Counted from the stretch's first letter, positions 8,519 through 15,131 are shown. The stretch is DNA of 15,131 nucleotides from Rhodobacterales bacterium UBA3077 (GCA_002366685.1 DFBP01000049.1:1-15131); one strand, 5' to 3'. Translations and numbers: made by a program. Notes: generated by a model from the sequence alone, not told the origin.

Positions 8519-9042
8519 TGTTGAAATCAGATTTCGAAACCGAAAGAACTTCGGTAACTAGCTGGAAAAGCGCACTCGCCGACGAGACATTGCGAAATGA
8601 GCTGGTTGATGATTGCAAAAGAATTTTAACGCCCAAGGTCTTGCGACATCTTCCGGATTCTCTAAATGTTTCCGCCCGTTCAGAAGACATCAACCAATGG
8701 ATCGATGCACGAGATGCTGAAAGCACCGTGTTAACGATCAAAGAAAAAACAACGTCGAAAATGTTGGGATTTATGATATTGGCGGAACTGCCGCAGCACG
8801 ATCCCCTTCAAACCGTTCATCTTGGTTATTTCTTTGCTGAGGAGAGTTGGGGGAAAGGTTATGCCACAGAAGTACTGAGCGGATTAATCGCCCACTTAAC
8901 GCCCCAAGAAACCCCGGTTCAACTGATGGGCGGTGTGGAAAAGAGCAATCTTGCATCGGCCAAAGTGCTGCTCAATGCAGGTTTTGTGATTGATCCCGAA
9001 AAGTCGGACAAAATTACGGATATGTTCGTTTACGAATTTTAG
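8518..9042 (+). CDS. GNAT family N-acetyltransferase (RimJ/RimL-like)
   Basis: This is a 174-residue GCN5-related acetyltransferase. The acetyl-CoA pyrophosphate loop is WGKGYA at 111-116, preceded by the beta-4 strand HLGYFFAEES. The later motif ends in NLASAKVLLNAGF (144-156), typical of the RimJ/RimL and ribosomal-protein or small-molecule acetylating branch. The first 75 residues are polar and do not recall a named subfamily. The acceptor substrate is unknown. The ATG overlaps the stop of the glutamate-synthase-like gene (TAATG), so the two are almost certainly cotranscribed and probably translationally coupled. The gene faces tsf tail to tail across a terminator. Confidence 0.88.
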   Translation: MLKSDFETERTSVTSWKSALADETLRNELVDDCKRILTPKVLRHLPDSLNVSARSEDINQWIDARDAESTVLTIKEKTTSKMLGFMILAELPQHDPLQTVHLGYFFAEESWGKGYATEVLSGLIAHLTPQETPVQLMGGVEKSNLASAKVLLNAGFVIDPEKSDKITDMFVYEF

Positions 9043-9056
9043 GCCGACTTTAACTC

Positions 9057-9090
9057 AAAAAAAAGCCCCTGCAAAGCTTTGCAGGGGCTT
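9057..9090 (-). terminator. Rho-independent terminator of rpsB-tsf (probably bidirectional)
   Basis: A perfect 28-base palindrome at 9063-9090 (arms AAGCCCCTGCAAAG / CTTTGCAGGGGCTT) is preceded on the plus strand by a run of eight A (9057-9064). This gives a strong hairpin followed by eight U for transcripts leaving tsf on the minus strand. In the plus direction the same hairpin is followed only by a weak TATCTTG, so it may also partly stop the GNAT transcript. Confidence 0.92.
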
Positions 9091-9114
9091 ATCTTGTTTC
9101 AAAAGTGGGTCGGA

Positions 9115-9990
9115 TTAGCCGCCCATGGTTTTCGCAACTTCAGCTGCAAAATCCTCTACCTTTTTCTCGATGCCTTCGCCAACGGCGAGGCGCACGAAAC
9201 CGGTGACTTCAGCACCAGCTTCTTTGGCCGCCTGAGCCACGGTCACATCGGGGTTGATCACGAATTTCTGGTTTACCAGCGTGACCTCCTCGAAGAATTT
9301 GCGCATCCGGCCTTTGATCATGTTTTCAATGATGTTTTCAGGTTTACCGGATTCCCGGGCCTGCTCGGTCAGGATATTTTTCTCGCGCTCAATCATAGCT
9401 GCGTCGAGGTCGTCCTCGTTCAGCGATGCCGGATTGGTGGCGGCTACATGCATGCAAATCTGCTTGGCGATATTTTCATCGCCGCCCTTAACAGCCACAA
9501 GAACGCCGATCTGGCCCATATTTGGGGCCGCAGCGTTGTGCACGTAAGAGGCAATGATGTCACCCTCGAGGCGGGCCATGCGGCGAACCGTCATGTTTTC
9601 ACCGATGGTCGCAACTTTATCGGTCACAACTTCGGAAACAGCCTTGCCGCCCATGTCAGCCCCTTGCAGAGCGTCTACATCAGAAACGCCTAGAGCAGCA
9701 GTTGTGATGCCCGATACCATTTCCTGAAACTCTGCGTTTTTAGCAACAAAGTCGGTTTCTGAGTTCACCTCAACCGCAACGCCAACACCGCCAGAAACGG
9801 CAACGCCCACAAGGCCCTCAGCCGCGGTGCGGCCAGATTTTTTGGCAGCTTTTGCCAAACCTTTGGTGCGTAGCCAGTCAACGGCGGCTTCCATGTCGCC
9901 ATTGGTTTCGGTCAACGCTTTTTTGGCATCCATCATGCCAACGCCAGAGCTGTCACGCAGCTCTTTCACTTGTTTTGCTGTGATCACCAT
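9115..9990 (-). CDS. tsf: Translation elongation factor Ts
   Basis: EF-Ts is the nucleotide exchange factor that releases GDP from EF-Tu. The 291-residue length is typical. The N-terminal UBA-like module contains VKELRDSSGVGMMDAKKAL (8-26), and NSETDFVAKN (76-85) is the EF-Tu-contacting core signature. Two core subdomains follow, and the protein ends in the usual KKVEDFAAEVAKTMGG helix. AGGAGA lies about seven bases before the ATG at 9988-9990. The gene follows rpsB by 57 bases, with a GC-rich stem-loop between them, and is followed by a strong terminator. Confidence 0.98.
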   Translation of the reverse strand: MVITAKQVKELRDSSGVGMMDAKKALTETNGDMEAAVDWLRTKGLAKAAKKSGRTAAEGLVGVAVSGGVGVAVEVNSETDFVAKNAEFQEMVSGITTAALGVSDVDALQGADMGGKAVSEVVTDKVATIGENMTVRRMARLEGDIIASYVHNAAAPNMGQIGVLVAVKGGDENIAKQICMHVAATNPASLNEDDLDAAMIEREKNILTEQARESGKPENIIENMIKGRMRKFFEEVTLVNQKFVINPDVTVAQAAKEAGAEVTGFVRLAVGEGIEKKVEDFAAEVAKTMGG

Positions 9991-10018
9991 TTTGGCTCTC
10001 CTATCAAAATTCGATTGT

Positions 10019-10040
10019 GCGCGGAGCCCCTGCCCCGCGC
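10019..10040 (-). promoter_or_regulatory. GC-rich stem-loop between rpsB and tsf
   Basis: On the minus strand GCGCGGGGC and GCTCCGCGC can pair as a 9-bp stem (one G-U) around an AGGG loop. No U tract follows, so it is not a standard intrinsic terminator. It could stabilise the upstream rpsB message, attenuate, or mark a processing site, giving different S2 and EF-Ts levels. Only the base pairing is seen; the role is inferred. Confidence 0.5.
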
Positions 10041-10047
10041 CTCTGTC

Positions 10048-10806
10048 TTAGGCTTCTGCGGGCAGTTCTTCGCCTACAGTTTCGTCCATCTCGCCGATGT
10101 CAACGCCGGCTGCGCCGAGCTGTGCGGCCATGCCGTCAAGCGCCGAGCGTGCGATCAGGTCGCAATAAAGCGCGATGGCGCGGGCGGCATCGTCATTGCC
10201 CGGGATCGGGAAATCAATGCCACGTGGATCGGAGTTGGTATCCAGAACCGCGATCACAGGAATGCCAAGTTTTTTGGCTTCGGTGATGGCGAGGCTTTCT
10301 TTGTTGGTATCAACCACAAAGATCAGGTCGGGGGTGCCGCCCATTTCGCGGATACCACCAAGAGAAGCCTGAAGTTTGGCCTGCTCACGGGTCATGTTCA
10401 GGGTTTCTTTTTTGGTAAGACCTTCGCCGCCATTCTCAAGCGCATCGTCATATTTTTTGAGACGCGAGATCGAGTTGGAAATGGTTTTCCAGTTGGTGAG
10501 CATACCGCCGAGCCAACGGTGGTTTACGTAATACTGGGCCGAACGCTCAGCCGCATCAGCGATGGCTTTGGAAGCCTGGCGCTTGGTGCCAACGAACAGG
10601 ATCGAGCCACCTTTGGCAACGGTTTGCTGCACAGCATTAAGCGCGGCATCGAGCAAAGGAACGGTTTGGGTGAGGTCCATAATATGGATGCCGTTACGGC
10701 TGCCATAGATATACTGGTCCATCAACGGGTTCCAGCGGTGGGTTTGGTGACCAAAGTGAACGCCGGCCTCAAGCAGCTGGCGCAATGTGAACTCAGGAAG
10801 AGCCAT
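10048..10806 (-). CDS. rpsB: Small ribosomal subunit protein S2
   Basis: S2 is a structural protein of the 30S ribosomal subunit, bound near S1 and needed for its attachment. The 252-residue length fits alphaproteobacterial S2. Signature blocks are LLEAGVHFGHQTHRWNP (11-27), NHRWLGGMLTNW (95-106), the coiled-coil-forming central region with ISRLKKYDDALE, and PDLIFVVDTNKE before IPVIAVLDTNSDP. The C-terminus is an acidic, alanine-rich tail. The ATG at 10804-10806 is preceded by AAAGGAAA. It is the first gene of rpsB-tsf, with a structured leader upstream that is probably bound by S2 itself. Confidence 0.98.
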   Translation of the reverse strand: MALPEFTLRQLLEAGVHFGHQTHRWNPLMDQYIYGSRNGIHIMDLTQTVPLLDAALNAVQQTVAKGGSILFVGTKRQASKAIADAAERSAQYYVNHRWLGGMLTNWKTISNSISRLKKYDDALENGGEGLTKKETLNMTREQAKLQASLGGIREMGGTPDLIFVVDTNKESLAITEAKKLGIPVIAVLDTNSDPRGIDFPIPGNDDAARAIALYCDLIARSALDGMAAQLGAAGVDIGEMDETVGEELPAEA

Positions 10807-10834
10807 TGGATATTTCCTTTCCGGTTTAATCCTC

Positions 10835-10907
10835 GGCAGGGAGTTGAGGCTTTCGCCAACCGGTGGACCTATCGGGGATTTCTCCCCCGAAGGCCCTAAA
10901 CCCTGCC
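10835..10907 (-). ncRNA. Structured rpsB mRNA leader (candidate S2 autoregulatory element)
   Basis: The minus-strand leader folds by eye into a three-way junction. A closing helix pairs GGCAGGG (10901-10907) with CCCTGCC (10835-10841). The second hairpin pairs GGGCC (10892-10896) with GGTCC (10865-10869), topped by TCGGGG (10885-10890) with CCCCGA (10872-10877). The third has GTT/AAC and GGC/GCC (10843-10860) around a GAAA tetraloop. The element ends about 28 bases before the rpsB start. Leaders of rpsB are known S2-binding control sites in other bacteria (t44/S2 leader in enterics). The function here is inferred from position and structure, not from a family match. Confidence 0.6.
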
Positions 10908-10926
10908 TGTGGTTTCAATAGCCGCG

Positions 10927-10955
10927 CGTTTAGAGTAATCCGGTACTTTCCGCAA
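10927..10955 (-). promoter_or_regulatory. Candidate rpsB promoter
   Basis: On the minus strand TTGCGG (10950-10955) and TAAACG (10927-10932) are separated by 17 bases, a plausible -35/-10 pair for the housekeeping sigma factor. Transcription would begin near 10920, just upstream of the structured leader. The -10 box is poor, so this is a weak prediction. Confidence 0.35.
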
Positions 10956-11062
10956 GCGCCTAAGTGGAAAATCACCCAAATTGAGCAATTTTTGTCGATT
11001 TAGGATGACGAGGGCCACGCATTTGTCTATCCAAGGCCCGAACAATGGCGAAGAGTTAAAAA

Positions 11063-11896
11063 ATGAACGATGGGTTTACCCGAATTGAAGCCAAGGATCT
11101 GAGTTATTCGAACTCGTTTCCTTCGCCTAAGCGGCATTTTGTAATTCGGTGGGTGGAAAACCTGACCGGACGCATTACGATTCTAAAGCTCGTCAAGACG
11201 CACCAGAATGAGCCACCGCTACCCGGGAACTTTTGGCGACAAGCCATGACCCGCATGGGAATCAACACCGATATTGGTGAAGAAGCGATGGCACACATTC
11301 CCAAGAAAGGCCCCTTGATTGTGGTTGCCAACCATCCGCACGGATTGGTGGACGGCATGGTGCTTTGCGAGATTGTCAGCAATGTGCGCGACGATTTCAA
11401 AATCATGACCCGCGCCTTTTTGGCAAAAGTGCCGGATATTAATGACCGGATGCTGCCGGTGGCATTTGACCACGAAGACGATGCGATCCGCAAAAATGTT
11501 CAAGCCCGCAAAGACGCGCTTGAACACGTAAAATCCGGTGGATGCCTAATTTTATTTCCGGCTGGCCGCGTCGCACATAGCGAAACACTGTTTGGTGAAG
11601 CGGTTGACGCCGAATGGACCAACTTTCTGGCCCGACTGATTTCACGCGGCAAAGCCGCAGTTACGCCCATATTTTTCCATGGGCAAAACAGCCGGATCTA
11701 TTTAATGGCCGCAAAGCTTTCGCCAACCATGCGTCAAGGATTGTTGATGCACGAGGTCGCACGTTCTCTAAATAGCGACATGCGCCCTATCGTCGGTGAT
11801 ATGATTTCCTTTGAGGAAATGGAAAGCCTGGGATTACCTCCGAAAGAAATGGCGGCCCATCTGCGTGAACACACACTTGGTCTGGCTGGCGAGTAA
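11063..11896 (+). CDS. Lysophospholipid acyltransferase family protein (PlsC/hemolysin-like)
   Basis: This 277-residue protein resembles the PlsC-like glycerolipid acyltransferase superfamily, which transfers acyl chains to lysophospholipids or related lipids at the membrane. The catalytic region is VVANHPHGLVDG at 87-98. H91 and D97 give an H-x5-D rather than the textbook H-x4-D, a variant also seen in hemolysin-like and ornithine-lipid-type members. LILFPAGRVA (162-171) replaces the usual FPEGTR block. There is no clear transmembrane anchor; the N-terminal 60 residues are polar with a basic stretch. The start at 11063 has a weak AAGAG seven bases upstream. It heads a plus-strand run, divergent from rpsB, and its stop abuts the ATG of the kinase gene. 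The substrate is unknown. Confidence 0.85.
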   Translation: MNDGFTRIEAKDLSYSNSFPSPKRHFVIRWVENLTGRITILKLVKTHQNEPPLPGNFWRQAMTRMGINTDIGEEAMAHIPKKGPLIVVANHPHGLVDGMVLCEIVSNVRDDFKIMTRAFLAKVPDINDRMLPVAFDHEDDAIRKNVQARKDALEHVKSGGCLILFPAGRVAHSETLFGEAVDAEWTNFLARLISRGKAAVTPIFFHGQNSRIYLMAAKLSPTMRQGLLMHEVARSLNSDMRPIVGDMISFEEMESLGLPPKEMAAHLREHTLGLAGE

Positions 11897-12784
11897 ATGG
11901 CACAGGCGCCGGTTCTCTGCATAGGTTCGGCCTTGTGGGATATCATAGCTAGCGCCAGCGCGCCCATGGAACATGGTCGCGATATAGCCGGAGAAATTCG
12001 CCGGCAACTGGGGGGCGTAGCGCTGAATGTTGCAGTAGCCCTTGTAAGGCAAGGGCAACCTGCTGCATTGCTCTCCGCAATTGGGAACGGGCCGGAAGGG
12101 GATGCGCTTATAGATGCGCTCGAATCCGAAGGCGTGGATTGCCGGTTTATCTATCGGTCAAGTGATCCAACCGATTCCTATCTGGCCATAGAACACCCAA
12201 ACGGCGATGTGTTTGGCGCTATCGCGGATTGCGCATCTCTCGAACGTGCGGGAGATCAAATCTTTTCTCCCCTCCTTGACGGCCGTCTTGGCAGACCGAC
12301 GGACCCGTGGCCCGGGCGCGTGGTAGTAGATGGAAATCTACCCGCTGCATTGATGGAGAGTCTTTCATCACGTTTGGAATTCTCAAACTGTCAGCTCTCG
12401 ATCGCTCCGGCCTCACCGGGGAAGGCCGACAGATTGCGCTCGGCTTTGAGTGGAGGCAAAATAACGTTGTATGTAAACCTTGGCGAAGCTGAAATTCTTG
12501 CGGAAAAATCACTCGGCAATAGTGAAGAAGCCGCATTAGCGCTCATTGCGCTGGGAGCCGCCCGCGCAATAGTCACCAACGGCCCGCGAAATGCGTGTTT
12601 CCATGATGGAAACGAAACCGTTTCCCTAACGCCGCCCAGCACCGACTCACATAGCACCACCGGCGCGGGTGATGTATTTATGGCCGCACATATTGCTGCG
12701 GGTGTTCAGGGCGCCACGCCAAGAGTGCGCTTACAGGAAGCGATCAACGCCAGCGCCCGCCACATAACACGGAAGTTGACATGA
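11897..12784 (+). CDS. PfkB-family sugar/nucleoside kinase (probable pseudouridine kinase)
   Basis: This 295-residue protein has ribokinase-fold landmarks: the N-terminal VLCIGSALWDII strand, the substrate-binding QLGGVALNVA (38-47), NLGEAEIL (194-201), VTNGP (226-230), and the anion-hole/catalytic-base signature STTGAGDVF (253-261) with D259. The 5' end abuts the acyltransferase stop and the 3' end overlaps psuG by four bases (ATGA). This pairing with PsuG makes pseudouridine the likely substrate, which would be phosphorylated to pseudouridine 5'-phosphate as by PsuK. The assignment comes from context; the sequence alone says only PfkB family, and adenosine- or ribose-type specificity cannot be excluded. 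Confidence 0.88.
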   Translation: MAQAPVLCIGSALWDIIASASAPMEHGRDIAGEIRRQLGGVALNVAVALVRQGQPAALLSAIGNGPEGDALIDALESEGVDCRFIYRSSDPTDSYLAIEHPNGDVFGAIADCASLERAGDQIFSPLLDGRLGRPTDPWPGRVVVDGNLPAALMESLSSRLEFSNCQLSIAPASPGKADRLRSALSGGKITLYVNLGEAEILAEKSLGNSEEAALALIALGAARAIVTNGPRNACFHDGNETVSLTPPSTDSHSTTGAGDVFMAAHIAAGVQGATPRVRLQEAINASARHITRKLT

Positions 12785-13692
12785 CCGCCCCGCTAAAATT
12801 CTCCGAAGAAGTCTCCACCGCGCGTGCCCTTAACAAGCCGGTCGTCGCGCTCGAAAGCACCATTATCACGCACGGTATGCCCTACCCGCAAAATGTGGAG
12901 ACCGCCGAGCTGGTCGAATCTGATATCAGATCAGCGGGCGCGGTTCCTGCCACAATTGCGATTATGGACGGCAACATTCACATCGGGCTGGAGCCGGATG
13001 AACTCCACAAATTGGCGCAAGCCAAATCGGTAGCAAAGCTAAGTCGGGCGGATATTGCGTTTGCATTGGCAAACAACCAGATCGGCGCGACAACGGTTGC
13101 GGCCACAATGATCTGCGCGCATTTGGCGGGTATTCAGGTTTTTGCGACGGGAGGTATTGGGGGCGTGCATCGGGGGGCCGAGCAAAGTTTTGACATATCG
13201 GCAGACCTCGAAGAGCTGGCGCAAACGCCGGTAACCGTGGTTGCTGCGGGCGCAAAAGCCATTCTTGATCTTCCGAAAACAATGGAAGTGCTTGAAACCC
13301 GGGGTGTTCCGGTAATTGCATATGGTCAAGATGTTTTACCGGCATTTTGGTCTAGCACGAGCAGTTTGGCAGCCCCACTGCGTGCCGATACGGCGGCTGA
13401 AATTGCAGCCAGCCATTTAATGCGCGCCCGGCTTGGGCTACCGGGAGGGCAGCTCATTGCCAACCCTATACCTCGTGAATCAGAAATAGCGGAATCGGTT
13501 CTGGAGCCCTATATCGAGCAAGCGCTCTCGGAAGCAACGTCTCAAGGTATCGCGGCGAAATCGGTTACACCTTTCTTACTAGCGCGAATTTTTGAACTCA
13601 CAAATGGTGCTTCTCTAACCGCCAATATCGCGCTTGTTCGCAATAATGCGCGGCTAGCGGCGGCTATCGCCAAAGAATTAATCCCTGCTTAA
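12781..13692 (+). CDS. psuG: Pseudouridine-5'-phosphate glycosidase
   Basis: PsuG cleaves the C-glycosidic bond of pseudouridine 5'-phosphate, giving uracil and ribose 5-phosphate, and so disposes of the modified nucleoside from RNA turnover. The 303-residue protein matches the family throughout: VALESTIITHGMPYPQN (22-38), the DGNIHIGL strand (63-70), FATGGIGGVHRGAE (121-134), DISADLEEL (138-146), AGAKAILDLPKT (156-167) and AYGQDVLPAFW (180-190). E25, D142 and K159 correspond by spacing to the catalytic Glu31, Asp149 and Lys166 of the E. coli enzyme. The start overlaps the stop of the PfkB kinase gene (ATGA), indicating translational coupling and a joint pathway. Confidence 0.97.
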   Translation: MTAPLKFSEEVSTARALNKPVVALESTIITHGMPYPQNVETAELVESDIRSAGAVPATIAIMDGNIHIGLEPDELHKLAQAKSVAKLSRADIAFALANNQIGATTVAATMICAHLAGIQVFATGGIGGVHRGAEQSFDISADLEELAQTPVTVVAAGAKAILDLPKTMEVLETRGVPVIAYGQDVLPAFWSSTSSLAAPLRADTAAEIAASHLMRARLGLPGGQLIANPIPRESEIAESVLEPYIEQALSEATSQGIAAKSVTPFLLARIFELTNGASLTANIALVRNNARLAAAIAKELIPA

Positions 13693-13752
13693 TGCTTGCA
13701 TGGGCCAACCTCAGCGCTTAACTCTTGATTAAGGAGCCACTTGAGGGGAAAA

Positions 13753-14442
13753 ATGGCCAAGAAAGTAAAAAGAAAGCCGAAGAAAGCTTCTGTTTTTCAT
13801 CGCCTCCGGACCAATTTTTTTACCGGCGCGGTTGTTGTTGCCCCGGTAATGTTGACTTCCTATCTCATATGGTGGGCGATCAACCTTGTTGATGGCATGA
13901 TCGTGCCTTGGGTTCCCAAAATCTATAATCCCTCAACCTACCTCGGTGTAAGTATCCCCGGGTTCGGCGTGATTGTGTTTTTGATCTTCACTTCTGCGGT
14001 TGGCGCCCTAACCAAAGGATTGTTTGGACGGCAGCTTTTGCGACTCGGCGAAAACTTCGTTGATCGCATGCCCGTTGTGCGGAGTATTTATAATGCGCTC
14101 AAGCAAATAGCAGAAACCGTTTTAAGCCAGAGCAACAATTCATTTCAGAACGCTTGTGTCATCGAGTATCCGCGAAAAGGTATTTGGGCGATCGCTTTTG
14201 TATCGACCAATACAAAAGGTGAGGTGCTCGAAAAAATGCCATATGACGAAATGCTTTCAGTCTTTCTGCCGACCACGCCAAATCCGACTTCCGGATTCCT
14301 CCTGTTTGTGCCGCGCCAAGATGTCGTACTGCTGGATATGACCGTGGAAGAAGCTGCGAAGCTGATTATCTCGGCCGGGTTGGTAACACCACCAACCAAG
14401 GCTGAAATAGCCGCCGGGAAAAAGCCAGTTCCTGCTAAATGA
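13753..14442 (+). CDS. DUF502 family inner-membrane protein
   Basis: This is a 229-residue DUF502 protein of unknown function. A strongly basic N-terminus (K/R at most of residues 3-10) precedes two membrane segments (about 22-48 and 64-86). The family block MPVVRSIYNALKQIAET follows at 106-122, then a soluble domain with NPTSGFLLFVPRQDV and the VEEAAKLIISAG helix near the C-terminus. The ATG at 13753 is chosen because GAGGGG lies just upstream at good spacing. A TTG at 13741 in the same frame would swallow that site. It lies 60 bases after psuG and overlaps the exporter gene by four bases. Nothing in the sequence explains its role; frequent conservation in Gram-negatives suggests an envelope function. 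Confidence 0.93.
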   Translation: MAKKVKRKPKKASVFHRLRTNFFTGAVVVAPVMLTSYLIWWAINLVDGMIVPWVPKIYNPSTYLGVSIPGFGVIVFLIFTSAVGALTKGLFGRQLLRLGENFVDRMPVVRSIYNALKQIAETVLSQSNNSFQNACVIEYPRKGIWAIAFVSTNTKGEVLEKMPYDEMLSVFLPTTPNPTSGFLLFVPRQDVVLLDMTVEEAAKLIISAGLVTPPTKAEIAAGKKPVPAK

Positions 14443-15053
14443 TAGCGGCTGCAACCACCGGTTTTCTGACCTCATTTGCCCTGATACTGGCGATCGGAGC
14501 ACAGAACGCCTTTGTCCTCCGTCAAGGCATTTTGAGACAGCATGTGTTTGCCGTTTGTCTGACCTGCGCTCTTTCTGATGCGATTTTGATTGCTCTTGGC
14601 GTTGTCGGCTTTGGCGGATTGATCGCGCTATTTCCCAACTTGCCACACATAATGCGAATCGGCGGGGCCGTGTTTTTGCTTACTTATGGCACCTTACGGT
14701 TCTGGGCAGCGTATCAGGGCGGTGAGCACCTGGGAAAGGCCAAGTCTTCGGGAAACCGGCGGTCAGCCATATTTACTTGCCTCGTTCTTACATGGTTTAA
14801 TCCGCATGTTTATCTCGACACGTTAGGGCTCATTGGCGCAGTTTCTACTCAATATGAACCACTGTTGCCCAAAACCAGCTTCGCCATTGGCGCCATATCT
14901 GCTTCCTTTTTGTTTTTCTTTTCTTTGGGTTACGGCGCGAAGTTAATCTCACCATTTATGCAATCATCCAAGGCTTGGCGCATTTTGGATATCCTTGTCG
15001 GATCGCTCATGTGGGTTTTGGCGCTGGGTTTGATTCTCGAATCGGGTATATAA
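14439..15053 (+). CDS. LysE/ArgO-family amino-acid exporter
   Basis: This 204-residue polytopic inner-membrane protein of the LysE translocator superfamily is close in motif to ArgO, which exports arginine or lysine. The conserved N-terminal ILAIGAQNAFVLRQG (16-30), the acidic CALSDAILI in helix 2, and LTWFNPHVYLDTLGLIG (117-133) are diagnostic. About five to six hydrophobic segments are visible, near 5-25, 37-63, 71-90, 110-135, 148-170 and 182-200. The start ATG overlaps the DUF502 stop (ATGA). The substrate is probably a basic amino acid by family, but the exact specificity is not readable. No LysG/ArgP-type regulator is in the window. Confidence 0.92.
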   Translation: MIAAATTGFLTSFALILAIGAQNAFVLRQGILRQHVFAVCLTCALSDAILIALGVVGFGGLIALFPNLPHIMRIGGAVFLLTYGTLRFWAAYQGGEHLGKAKSSGNRRSAIFTCLVLTWFNPHVYLDTLGLIGAVSTQYEPLLPKTSFAIGAISASFLFFFSLGYGAKLISPFMQSSKAWRILDILVGSLMWVLALGLILESGI

Positions 15054-15131
15054 GAATCGTTCTTCGTGTATAAACTCGCCCCACTAACGTGAATGAGTGT
15101 CCAAAATGTCACACTCTTAACGTTGATTCTA
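15054..15131. other. Non-coding right edge with a short inverted repeat
   Basis: After the exporter stop, 78 bases remain without a recognisable gene. GAGTGT (15095-15100) and ACACTC (15111-15116) are complementary, with a 10-base loop. No T run follows, so it is a poor terminator candidate. AACGT occurs on both sides of the repeat. The window ends before its context can be judged. Confidence 0.3.

Noticed and set aside
9970..10899. Plus-strand open frame opposite rpsB (309 residues)
   Set aside because: It lies over the unmistakable S2 gene and its structured leader and shows no protein-family signature.
11012..11039. GGGCC...GGCCC repeat upstream of the acyltransferase gene
   Set aside because: Five-base arms with an 18-base spacer; weak pairing, and no clear promoter could be placed relative to it.
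13702..13736. CTTAA-N7-TTAAG repeat between psuG and the DUF502 gene as a terminator
   Set aside because: Short, AT-only arms without a following T run; not enough to claim a site.
13741..13752. TTG start for the DUF502 gene
   Set aside because: It would place the start inside the GAGGGG ribosome binding site that serves the ATG at 13753.

Overview
The window looks like chromosomal core DNA of an alphaproteobacterium, most likely a marine Rhodobacterales (roseobacter-type) with moderate GC of about half by eye. This rests on protein character (BamA, PyrH, RpsB, the DUF502 protein) and on the classic rpsB-tsf / pyrH-frr-cdsA-dxr-rseP-bamA content. It is not a species assignment. I see no IS element, integrase, phage gene, CRISPR array, tRNA or rRNA. 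I did not find a new defence or mobile system, and most of the window is well-known housekeeping.

Left block (1-6685, minus strand): pyrH, frr, cdsA, dxr, rseP and bamA form one tightly packed operon. It joins UMP kinase, ribosome recycling, CDP-diacylglycerol synthesis, the MEP isoprenoid pathway, site-2 proteolysis and outer-membrane protein assembly. Junctions are almost all coupled (frr/cdsA overlap by one base, cdsA/dxr abut, the rseP ribosome binding site overlaps the dxr stop). bamA runs off the left edge. The uppS gene normally found in this cluster is absent: frr runs straight into cdsA.

Middle (6686-9090, plus strand): a divergent pair lies between pyrH and tsf. A membrane-anchored, glutaminase-less glutamate-synthase-like FMN/FeS protein is stop-start overlapped with a GNAT acetyltransferase. 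A 7-bp inverted repeat sits in the shared upstream region. A perfect 28-base palindrome with an oligo-T tract on the minus strand terminates the opposing tsf gene.

Right of that (9115-10955, minus strand): rpsB-tsf, with a GC-rich stem-loop between the genes and a structured rpsB leader that folds as a three-way junction, a probable S2 autoregulation site.

Far right (11063-15053, plus strand): five genes run head to tail with abutting or overlapping ends, except for one 60-base gap before the DUF502 gene. They are a lysophospholipid-type acyltransferase, a PfkB-family kinase, pseudouridine-5'-phosphate glycosidase (psuG), a DUF502 membrane protein and a LysE/ArgO-type exporter. The kinase plus PsuG probably degrade pseudouridine to uracil and ribose 5-phosphate. 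Why a lipid acyltransferase is cotranscribed with them is not obvious. No gene-free stretch exceeds 300 bases; the longest is 10807-11062, which holds the rpsB leader and the divergent promoters.
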